Shown: piece after piece, positions 14,101-23,561 of the stretch
Layout: each line of letters opens with the position of its first letter
Position numbering within the stretch: position 1 is the stretch's first letter
The notes under the pieces: model-generated
Seen by the model: only the letters and a program-made list of their open reading frames with translations
Database searches by the model: none
Told to the model about the DNA's origin: nothing
Program-made: the position numbers and the translations under genes
Assembly (NCBI GenBank): GCA_023634235.1
Contig: JAMKCF010000008.1
Location: forward strand, 15,621,558-15,685,557
DNA: 64,000 nucleotides
Source of the DNA: Pisaster brevispinus
Lineage: Eukaryota > Echinodermata > Asteroidea > Forcipulatida > Asteriidae
Reading direction: 5' to 3'

Positions 14101-17100
14101 TGAATTTGATATTCTAATTTTCAAAATTGGCATACTGTACATTATTACTATTAGGACTCTTCGTATGCCTACACAAATCTACAGAGACAGTCCTAGTCCA
14201 GAAGGGTCTGGCACAGAGCAGAAACATCTCTGCAAGCCACATTTAAAATCTTACACAATTATTAAGCGTTTCTATTTGAAATAAACAGTCGCATCCCCTA
14301 AAAGGTGATCCCTTACCCTTGGCTGCCGTTTTCAAGGTTGTATCAGAAACTTGGGTTGGGTGTGGTCCCTGGCTACACGGCAGTTAACAGTTGGCTTCAG
14401 ACTGGCAGCCCCGAACAAAGATATTGACAAAATAGGGAAACCGCCAGCATCAGGGCAATAGCTGGTATAGCGCCGGCATAATCTGGAGGTCATTGGTTCA
14501 AATCCTGCTCTAGTCAAATTTTTTTGTTCAACCCCAAACAACTATTGAAAGTAAGAAGTAATGTACAGTTGTCAGTGTACTACCAACTTTACCTCATGGC
14601 CATTCCATGGCCAAACTTTTTTTTTAATGTCGCCCTGGGGTTTGGTCGTCAAATATTCTTCTTTAATTTGCAATTTTTAGGGCTCTCCCAATGTCCCTTG
14701 TGGTTTATTACTTGATAATAAAAAAATTCACCAAACTTTTAAGCATCGTTCATCACTCAAGCCTATTGACCTAACAAATGCATGTTTATGCAGGTGCTGA
14801 TAAATATATTGCAAAATATGAATTACCGCTGCAAGCTGTAAATTCACCACTAAGCAATCAATGCACAGATGCACACAGGAAATGAACAGATGAGCAAAAA
14901 CTAGTTTTTCCAACATTGTGTGCTAGATTTTTCACTTAAATGAGAAAGTTAAAATGAAATTTCGACCAGCATCCATAAATGTGTTCGTCCATGGAGTATT
15001 CTAAAGATCAAATCCACAGACAGAACAAAGTTGTACACACTGGAAACCATGCCTTTAGAGAATGTAATGGGGGTAACATTGGGGTTTTTTTTTCTTTTAA
15101 ATATTTAAACACTATTTATTTTATTTATTTCATACAACATCCAACAGCGCAAGCGTCAATTAAAGGATGGATAAAAGTTATATAAAAATTTAAACATTTA
15201 AAAATTTTAAAATGTACACACACATACAAAATTAATCAAACACACACAATGGTACAATGCAAGAAGACAAATAAAAACAAAACAAAATAGATCTGCACTA
15301 GACCAGACTAGGATGACTAGATACAGTACATGTAAAAATTGTAGCTGAGGGGATGGGCTAAAAAACTTTAAATTAATTTGAACTTTGAAGGCTGAAATTG
15401 ACTGATGAAATATGTCCATAGTATATTTATAAACTCATGTTGGATAAAAGACAAACTTGAACTGAACAGCACATCAACATCAACATAAATAGAAAAACAT
15501 GAGTCATAATACAAAATTTATACACCCGCTGAAACAACAAGGAATTATTAAAAGTAAGAAGTACAGTCGACTCTCGTTAATACGAGGTCCGCCGGACTGG
15601 CCCGTTTTCCTCGTATTATCCGAACCTCGTCTTAAACGCAGCGCACTATTTACGCGTACATGTACATGTACTGTATACACACGTTGTCATAGTGCATGCA
15701 CTACACATGTGTCTAGGCTAGAACGGAGCGGTTGGCTTCCTAGTACAGTTCTTACGAGCATCCTGTACACAAAAATATCAATGATAAATGCAATTTTGTT
15801 GACTATGATCATAGAAATTTAATATTTTGTATAACTCAAAATAAAAAACATAGCAAAGTCATGTCAAACTTGCCGTTCATGTGACCATGATGTGACAGAT
15901 TCGATACTGCGTAGCGCCTATGCTGAACGTTGTTTTCGCTGGTAGCCGCTAGGCGTGTAGACGAAGTAATATATCAAGAATAAGTTACCAGCGTAATGTT
16001 TCTGATTTTCGGATCGGACGGAACCGTGTAGCCGGTCCGATCCGATAAATAGTTTGGCAACACGCTTGTAATTTCGGAAACTTGGCTGACTGATTGGTAA
16101 GCTTTTACGCAACAATATTTTTCCGATCTCGCTATAAAAGTATGAAAAACAATACATTTTGTCATCACGGGGCCGCAAAAATACCTCCTATTATCCGTGT
16201 TCTCGTTACGACCGTGCTCGTATCTTCCGTTTTTTAAGACATAGAAACACGCATGGGAGAGTTCGGGACCGGTGAAATACCTCGTATTAACCGGCGTCTC
16301 GTATCTTCCGAGCTCGTATTAACGAGAGTCGACTGTACATGTACATGTACTACCAGTTTCACCTCATGGCCATTTCATGACCAAACATTTTAATTTTGTT
16401 TTCACCCTGGGGTTTAATCTTCAAATATTCGTATTTAATTCCTAATTTTTATGAATTCATCCAAGGAGCTCTCCCAATGTTACAAAGTTCACAAACTTTT
16501 TAACCCATTCATCACTCAAGCCTATTAACCTAATAAAGGCGTGTTTACAAATCAGAATCAAAAACAAGATAATTAACCCATTTTGTGTCACCATTTCTAA
16601 ACTGAACATGGCTGATTTTTTATTACGCAGACAATATTGCTTGGTGCACTGTTCTTGCTGTCTTGGAATCTTGAATGCTGATGGCATTCAGACACATTAA
16701 ACGGAACAGCTCTGTGTCCGTCTAAAGGACAAACACCTAATGTCTAACTATGTAGTACAACAAAATTGTACCAAAAGTAGCCTATTTTTATTTCAGCTTC
16801 TGTTTGATATGGGAGGATTCAGTTCTGGTGTATCAGGAAATTTGTATATTAAAAAAATAACAATAATCTCCAGAAACATTTTTGGGTAGATACACTGCTT
16901 TCCACCTTTTTGTATCCAACTTGTCTTTAATTTTACCATGTAATTAATGTACATGTAGTTGTACCATGTAATTATCAAGACTTTAGGGGCATACCACACT
17001 GTCTTTATTTGTGCACAGGCCTTGAACTTTGCTCTTGAAGGGGCACAGCAATTTTCCTCTGGTAAGGGGCACTTTTATGAGGAAAATGTAAATTTGTATT

Positions 17101-18567
17101 GAAACTTTGCACAGGGCACCACAGCAAAAGCACAGGGCACCATGTTAACTGCTGTGGATACCCTATGCATATTGAACAGCGGTGCCCTTTCACAGAATTG
17201 TTGGTCCGACCATTCTCGTTCAAGCATTGAGTGTGCTTTGACAGGAAACAGCACAAGTATTGAGTACAAATGTGGTTTTATTATTATTATTATTGTAAGA
17301 AATTTCATTTTTTTAAGATTTTTGTGTGTAACTCGGCAAAAAAGTTGCACATGTATTGTTAATACATGTGCAGTGTGTTGAGAACGTTTTAGATGAGTAG
17401 TACAAAGGAAACTGAAGTTATTGCTAGCTAAAGACTAGAAAATACTAGAACTACCAATGACCATTTTGAAAACATATCCTATTAAGCGTTACAGAGGCCC
17501 AAAATGTGTGACCCCTAAAGCTCACGGGGGAGCCTTATACACTATAGATTCTAATAAAGTACACTGACTGTAGGATTGAGTACCCTCAAATTACCGCGGT
17601 ACCATGCATTTGCATGTTTCGTGGTCAAGAATAAAACAATGATTTGTAAAAAGATTCCTATTATTCTTGTTCTCGAGTATTACTTTACACTTTGACATAA
17701 AACAAATGAATTGTTTGTCTGATGAAATTCACCCACAAGGTCTGTCTGAAGTAGAAAAAGGGGGCATGCATGCTGAATCCTGAAGGCGAGTCTCATACCA
17801 TTGCAGTAATCGGAGCAAAGTTTTTCTAATGGCCTGCAAAATACTTTATTTTCTCTGTGACATTTTGGATTTGTTTTTTGTAACCAGATTGGCAGACGGT
17901 TTTTGGTTACCGACTCAATCCTCGATATAAAATGAACGGATGTATTGGCAAATTGGCAACACAAAAAGTGAAACTTCTGAAACCGCGATATTCTTAGGAA
18001 TAGGACTAGGAGACTTGCAAAATAAGATGAGACTTGACTAAAAATAGTTATGTTTACAGGCTGAGGGGGGGGGGGGTAGGGGTATCACTCAGATTCAGAC
18101 TCAGAGTGAAACTGTGACTGTGAAAGACAAATTTTGTCCATCATCAGCTGATGACCTGATCATGTCCATGCTGTTTAGGACAATGTTTCTAGTACAGAAT
18201 CTCAATTCTTGTTCACAAACGTCGTGGATCTGAGCTTCCAGTGCAAATACATACACAACAAAAGTTACATGTATTAAATCCGAGTGCATGATCACCTGAT
18301 CACTGACTGGATACAATTTGCAAAGCCAATAGAAAATCCAAATGACCAAGATAATTATAGCAATTTCGTCTCACCTTTGTAGTGAACTCGAAGATTGTTC
18401 TGAGATAAACCAATGAATGTAGATTTCGTTCTAGGATTCCATGTCCTAGGCAACGGTGTTTCTTCTTCATTTACTGCTGGATAAATTTGTTTGAGTCTGT
18501 CTGAAGGGTCGACATTTTCATTGTTTTGGTTCGTACTTCTGCTGGGTCCTTCTCCGTGAGTCGCCAT
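5116..18567 (-). CDS. RANBP10: RANBP9/RANBP10-like protein, N-terminal two exons (partial)
   Basis: Two coding exons are visible: 18567-18375 (64 codons plus 1 base, ATG at 18567) and 5227-5116 (phase 1 in, phase 2 out), both with GT-AG borders. Exon 1 encodes a polar N-terminus and then [13 protein letters not shown] and [15 protein letters not shown]; exon 2 continues with [24 protein letters not shown] and ISKGRDG. These are the signature segments at the start of the SPRY domain of RANBP9/RANBP10. In known family members SPRY is followed by LisH, CTLH and CRA domains, and the protein is a subunit of the CTLH E3 ubiquitin-ligase complex; those domains must lie left of base 1. The N-terminus is short and lacks the long proline/glutamine-rich region of vertebrate RANBP9, which fits RANBP10 or the single invertebrate orthologue. 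Intron 1 is 13.1 kb and full of repeats. The symbol is chosen by human synteny; RANBP9 cannot be excluded. Confidence 0.9.
5935..6557 (-). pseudogene. Non-LTR retrotransposon reverse-transcriptase C-terminal remnant
   Basis: Minus-strand frames at 6557-6318 ([18 protein letters not shown]) and 6267-6052 ([45 protein letters not shown]) read like the C-terminal end of an endonuclease-type non-LTR reverse transcriptase. They are in different frames, separated by a gap, and the second ends at a TAG where the 31.8 kb relative has a Tyr codon. The copy is dead and 5'-truncated. The downstream sequence 'agccactcttggtaagggg' matches the tail of the 31.8 kb copy. Confidence 0.8.
6532..6581. repeat. 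Perfect 21-bp hairpin
   Basis: Arms 6532-6552 and 6561-6581 are exact inverse complements around an 8-base loop. The left arm overlaps the end of the reverse-transcriptase remnant, so it may mark a rearrangement junction. Confidence 0.85.
8894..9244 (-). mobile_element. tRNA-derived SINE, copy 1
   Basis: On the minus strand it begins with a tRNA-like head: A-box GGCCGAGTGGTTTAGAGC, then B-box GGTTCGAATCCC at about 9176-9165. A conserved body follows (ctgggtgaagagaagcaatt in the printed strand), then 'ctcaatgcgctttacattag' and a (TAA)n tail at 8894-8910. It is almost identical to the copy at 10.8 kb. The head resembles a class II (Ser/Leu) tRNA. Confidence 0.85.
10793..11155 (-). mobile_element. 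tRNA-derived SINE, copy 2
   Basis: Same family and orientation as the copy at 8.9 kb, with the same B-box (about 11090-11076) and an ATT/TAA tail at 10793-10818. It differs by a few substitutions and small indels, which suggests both copies are fairly young. Confidence 0.85.
11962..12880. mobile_element. hAT-like non-autonomous element
   Basis: The left end is CAGAGTTCGAAATTAACGG and the right end, inverted, is CAGGGGTTTCCCTTAAC. The flanks share GTATC (11957-11961 and 12881-12885). Subterminal GGCGGGCGAGT words recur near both ends. The CAGRG start followed by a degenerate TTCGAAATTAA is typical of hAT elements. No transposase is recognisable. Confidence 0.6.
13450..13760. repeat. Dispersed repeat shared with 59.65-59.91 kb
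   Basis: The words 'agcttttgcaaagcaacctc', 'gtgccatacacat' and 'tacgtaactacgcaa' recur in the same order at 59.7-59.83 kb. Open frames exist here, but they have no recognisable domain and are not counted as genes. Confidence 0.5.
14550..14775. repeat. Repeat copy related to 15540-15563 plus 16336-16530
   Basis: 'aagtaagaagta', 'acctcatggccattccatgg', 'ccctggggttt' and 'atcactcaagcctatt' occur here in the order seen around the 15.56-16.34 kb element. The intron thus carries two diverged copies of one unit. Confidence 0.65.
15564..16335. mobile_element. TA-flanked inverted-repeat element (Tc1/mariner/pogo-like)
   Basis: CAGTCGACTCTCGTTAATAC at 15564 is matched by the inverse at the right end (finishing ...GTCGACTG at 16335). 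TA dinucleotides flank both ends (15562-15563, 16336-16337). The 772-bp length and absence of a transposase make it a non-autonomous copy. A related sequence without the insert exists at about 14550-14580. Confidence 0.8.
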
Positions 18568-18660
18568 TTTTCCTGTATATAAATGACGTACGCATACGTC
18601 CCCGTCCCCGTACCGTCCGTTTACGCGTAGTTCAATCATATGGACATATTTCGATGGTAC
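18568..18660 (-). promoter_or_regulatory. Candidate proximal promoter of the RANBP9/10-like gene
   Basis: Just upstream of the start codon at 18567 the minus strand reads a CRE-like TACGTCA followed by TTTATATA and then the ATG. The TATA-like element is only about 16 bases from the ATG, so it would give a very short leader or may be fortuitous. No transcript evidence is available. Confidence 0.25.
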
Positions 18661-19411
18661 CCGCTAAATACTATATGTTCCTTAAAGCTATGAACACCAG
18701 CTGGGACCAAAATAGTTGAACAAAGAATGGGAGAATGATATCCAGACTGCGAATAGGTGAAATTGCGAGTAAAGTAAAACCGAGCGGAAATGGGTACCAT
18801 ACTATTTATAATTTGTCATTAAAGTTAATAATAACAATATAAAACACTGTGTGGTGTTGATACAAAAATAATGTATTAAAAACATGATTGTATCACAAAC
18901 TGACTGATTGAAACACTGCTCTATTATTTGTTTTATTTTAACTCCAAATTAATTTGAAGTCGTTCCTACCTTTTCGTTCAACATACAGTTTATTATCATG
19001 TCGGTCGCCTACGGATGAAGTCAGACAAAAACCATAGTAACCAAAGTCATATAAAAATTTTAAGTTAGGCCCGAAAATTTGAATACTCAAAACTTTGTTA
19101 AAGTGTGTAAGTTCAAATACCTATACTCAACAACTTATACTTCATAAAACAAATCTTTTGCGATGAATCATAATGGTGCCGCCCAACATGTTCCAACCAC
19201 ATAGTCATAATAAATGGCCGGGGTGGGGGGGGGGGGGGGGGGGGGGTGAACAGTTACGGCGTGTTGTTGGTAAACTTTTGCTTGAAACGCAAGACTCTCA
19301 AACCCAATTAGCCGTTTTGAGGTATGGTGAAAGCGATACTAGGGCACTTTTTGGTTTGGGTTAATTTGTCTGTAGATACCCAAACCAAAACATTGCACTT
19401 CTATTATTTAA

Positions 19412-20790
19412 ATGGTGATGGTGATGCTGATGCTGATGCTGATGCATGCTGCAGCTGCTGATGCCGATGCTGATGCTGATGCTGAAGCTGATGCTGATGC
19501 TGATGCCGATGCTGATACTGATGTTGATGGTGATGCTGATGCTGATGCTGCTATGCTGCTGATGCCGATGCTGATGCTGATGCTGATGGTGAAGATTCTG
19601 ATGCTGAAGCTGATGCTGATGCTGATGATGATGCTAATGCTGATGCTGATAGAGATGCTGCTGCTGCTGTTGATGCTGAAGCTGATTCTGATGCTGATGC
19701 TGCTGCTACTGCATGGTGCTGCTGCTGGTGTTGATGCTGATGCTGATGCTGATGCTGATGCTGATGCTGATGCTGATGCTGATGCTGATGCTGCTGCTGA
19801 TGATGCTGAAGCTGATTCTGATGCTGATGCTGCTGTTGCTACTGCATGGTGCTGCTGCTGGTGTTGATGCTGATGCTGATGCTGATGCTGATGCTGATGC
19901 TGCCATGCTGATGCTGCTGCTGATGCTGATGCTGAAGCTGATTCTGATGCTGATGCTGCTGCTGCTACTGCATGGTGCTGCTGCTGGTGTTGATGCTGCC
20001 GCTATTGCTGATCTGAAGCTGCGGAAGCTGGTGCTGATGCTGAAGCTGATTCTGATGCTGATGCTGATGATGCTGATGCTGCTGCATGGTGCTGCTTTTG
20101 CTGATGCTGATACAGTGAAGCTGATGCTGATGCTGATGCTGATGCTGAAGCTGAAGCTGATGCTGATGCTGAAGCTGATGCTGATGCTGATGCTGATGCT
20201 GATGCTGATGCTAATGTTGATGCTGCTATGCTGCTGATGCCGATGCTGATGCTGATGCTGATGCTGATGGTAAAGCTGGTGCTGGTGTTGATGCTGATGC
20301 TGATGGGGGATGCTGATGTTGATGCTGATGCTGCTGCTGATGATGATGCTGAAGCTGATTCTGATGCTGCTGCTGCTGCTGCTACTGCATGGTGCTGCTG
20401 CTGGTGTTGATGCTGATGGTGATGCTGATGCTGATGCTGATGCTGCTGCTGATGCTGATGCTGAAGCTGATTCTGATGCTGATGCTGCTGTTGCTACTGC
20501 ATGGTGCTGCTGCTGGTGTTGATGCTGATGCTGATGCTGAAGCTGATTCTGATGCTGCTGCTGCTGCTACTGCATGGTGCTGCTGCTGGTGTTGATGCTG
20601 CCGCTATTGCTGATGCTGAAGCTGGTGCTGATGCTGAAGCTGATTCTGATGCTGATGCTGATGATGCTGATGCTGCTGCATTGTGCTGCTTTTGGTGTGG
20701 CAGCTGCTGCCTATGCCGTTGCTGATGCTGCTGCTTCTGCTCATGCCGAATCTTCGGCTGTTGCCGATGCTGATGCTGCTGCAGTTTGGT
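19412..20790. repeat. GCTGAT/GCTGCT satellite with higher-order units
   Basis: About 1.38 kb made almost only of GCTGAT hexamers mixed with GCTGCT, GCTGAA and GATTCT. A landmark phrase (actgcatggtgctgctgctg) recurs at 19708, 19841, 19967, 20384, 20496 and 20569, with two variants near 20081 and 20671. Because period and variants are multiples of three, several frames stay open, giving Ala-Asp, Leu-Met or Ser-Ile runs. These are composition artefacts, not genes. Just before it, 19349-19405 resembles part of the 41.8 kb repeat (ggtttgggt...acccaaacc). Confidence 0.9.
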
Positions 20791-20799
20791 TGTCATTTG

Positions 20800-22020
20800 G
20801 CCGGCAGTCGGCAATTAGTCGTAGTCGGTGTAACTGGTCTATTGGCCGTTTGACCGACGTCTCAAATCCGACAAGGCCTACAGCACACTTCGGTATTTTA
20901 AATTAGTAAGAGCCGATGTCCTATATTATTTTGAATTCCTACCGACGGTCATTGGTACTAACCGACGTGTCCAATTAACTCCGTTGGGTCGTGGTTCATA
21001 TGAGTACGGTCTTACCAAAGTTGGGCTGTGAACGTCTTGCCGACGGAGGCTGTGCAGATGACATCCGACAAGCCCTTCAAGAGACGGTCAACTTACGTCG
21101 GTAATTTGTTTTACACCGACGTTGTATTTAAGGTATCACGCCGACGGGTCCTTATTACACCAACCGACTTTTAATAAACTCCGTAGCCTACCATAGACGA
21201 ACAGCCCTTGAATTTTTGTCGCACCGACGTAATAAAATGTATTGGTTTCCCGCCAACGGTAATACGCTAAACAACCAACTTATAAACTTTTTAGGGATGT
21301 GTTGCAAGTTTTGTCTTGGTATATGGGGGGGGGGGGGGCTGCGGACGTCTTGCCGACGTACGTTTTGACATAATTTCACAACATTAGTATACCGACGTTG
21401 GGCTGGCATTGGACCGGCGTTGATCATAATAATGCAAATTTGAACAGGGCGTCAAAGCTGTTCTATGGTTTCTTTTTGTGACAGTGCGTTATAGGTAGGT
21501 TGTAGGATATGTGTGTGTGTGTGTGTGTATTTAGTAGTAGATTTAATCACACGTATACGAGTGGGGTATAATTAATATTAATAAATAGATTTAAGTAACC
21601 ATTAATGTATTAATTACACACTAAATACTGTAATTGCAGTATTGATTACACGTTTGCCCACCGTTTAGCCCTTCCTCTGTGCAGTAATAATACGAAAGTG
21701 AAAGGCCGCCAGGGCTAGGCCACCTTTGTACCGACATTGAGCCAGCATCTTGGCAACGTTGGATTATTGCTCAAGTTCAGTTTAGTAGTCGTGAAGACGT
21801 AATGAAAGTCGGATTTTGGTCGGTATGACGTTGGCAGGGCATTGGGGAAAAGTTGGTGGTCAACGTCTTATATTGACGACGGCACATCGGAAAAAATGTT
21901 GCTGTCGGTACGCGGTCGGATGGGAGTCCACACGACGGCCCTTGCCGACGGTGATGCCGACCATGGCGGCCTCTTTGCAAATGCAAACATCACCTCTGGA
22001 CGAATTCATAATTAATTGGT
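20800..22020. repeat. Stretch with dispersed CCGACG words
   Basis: ACCGACG or GCCGACG (or the inverse) occurs more than fifteen times at irregular spacing, often as ACCGACGT(T)G. It looks like an old, eroded tandem or complex repeat. A (GT)n run is at about 21511-21529 and a G tract at 21326-21337. Confidence 0.5.
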
Positions 22021-23396
22021 GAGCCCTGTCACGTGTGTCATAGTAATTTCACCAAAACAAAAAGGAAGGAATAACATGAAGTGGGGCCTACGTTGTACAT
22101 TGTAGTAGTATGGGATGTTTATAAGTGGGAGAAATTTGGCACTCTTGAGTACGACTCGTACTTTGAAAACTTAGCGTTTTAGACATGTATAGATATAGGT
22201 GGTGTGCTGATCATAGACCAATGAAGAGAGCCATAACAGCCCAACGAGGTGGGCTACCCCGCCCCCCCCCCCCATCGACACTGGGTCAATAACCTAATCT
22301 CCCTAGCCGGTGACCCCCCACTGCTGTAGTAGCAAAGGCGCCTATCTGGCACTGACGTGTAACTTTGATTATGAGCAAGACAACAAAATAATAATAACAA
22401 AATGCATGTTTAAAAAAACCAAATTGCTCCTTGGAAAATTCTATCGATAGCTGTTCAACCGTATTAATTAACAGGACATAAGTAAATTCGATGCGAGTGT
22501 AAACGTAAAAACGCAGGTCACTCTCAAGAGAACATTATTCATTATTTTACCAAAAGGGGGCGCACTATACTGCTTATGGTGCGGTGTGCACGGCATAGCA
22601 ACATGAACATTTTTTTGATTGGTGTATTGTTAGTTTAGTCTATGATCACACCACACAACACCATCACCTCATTTTACAGCAAAAATACTGAAAATAATTA
22701 TTATCTAAGATAATAGGAAAGGTACGTTAACTATGAACCATGAAACTTGAATAAGTTTTTGAAATTTCGCTCATAAAATGTTGTTATTCATTGTGGGTAG
22801 GGTGCCTGGATGGGGTGGGGTGATGGAAATAACTTTGAATTTTGCCTGATGGTAAAAGAAGATCAAGAAATCTTTCTCATAAAATGTTTTTTTTTTGGGT
22901 TTTCCTCCTCTATTTGTCCCCAATAATATTCGAGCATCATTGTAGCCATGATTGCAAGTTAAAGTTTTTCTTGTGCCGGTTCTTAGTCTATCCACGCACA
23001 GCCAGCGCGGGTGCCAGCGCACTGTAAGCTGCACTGATGAATACTGTGTGCACTGTGTCAATGGGACAGTAGCATGCAGATTAGCGGTTGGGATATTGTA
23101 GCCTCTTTTCAAGCTGCGCGCGTAAGGTGTAATCCCCTGGTTTAATCCCCTGCTCTCATTGCCTTTAAATTAAATTTACATTATAATACTTCCAGTAAGT
23201 TCAAGCCAGATTGTCACAAATAGTTCATTCAATCAAGTACTCCCACATTCATAATAATGTTTACTTTAACGAATCAGAACTTATATTTAAAATGTACCGG
23301 CAGCAACGCTATGTCCAATAAATGGTTCCTTTGCACCTTGACAAAAGAATAGTCACCCACTGGTGACCCCCAACCTCCTGACCCCGGTGATGACCT
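22021..23396. other. Intergenic sequence upstream of TSNAXIP1
   Basis: Apart from a C tract at 22260-22273 and TAATA-rich patches I see no gene or named element. Open frames on either strand lack motifs. Confidence 0.5.
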
Positions 23397-23480
23397 GCGC
23401 CCATAGCAACTACATGATAGGACTATAGCTGCACAATGATCACCGACAACGTGAACGACTACGCCGCGCCGGTTGTTTAC
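23397..23480 (+). promoter_or_regulatory. X-box-like and forkhead-like motifs upstream of TSNAXIP1
   Basis: GCGCCCATAGCAAC at 23397-23410 fits the RFX X-box layout (two half sites around a short spacer, ending in RNAAC). TGTTTAC at 23474-23480 is a forkhead-family (FOXJ1-like) core. They lie about 150 and 85 bases before the TSNAXIP1 start codon. RFX and FOXJ1 jointly drive motile-cilia genes in animals, and TSNAXIP1 belongs to that expression class. The motifs are seen directly; their function is inferred. Confidence 0.45.
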
Positions 23481-23561
23481 AATATTTTATTTTAGCGAAC
23501 CAGAAAAGGAATATTTCTTTAAAATATAAAAGAATAGAAGGTAGGAAATCTTTGATCGTGA

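Larger units (their letters stand above)
5228..18374 (-). other. Intron 1 of the RANBP9/10-like gene
   Basis: The 13.1 kb between the two visible exons contains the elements listed individually and TACATGTA-rich AT sequence. I found no further coding exon in it; the remaining open frames are short and without motifs. Confidence 0.7.

Noticed and set aside
17680..17964. A 94-codon minus-strand frame in RANBP9/10 intron 1.
   Set aside because: No motif, no splice context and ordinary intron composition.
19412..20906. Several long open frames (up to 174 codons) with Ala-Asp, Leu-Met, Cys-Trp-Cys or Ser-Ile runs.
   Set aside because: They are translations of a GCTGAT satellite in every frame; absence of stops follows from composition.
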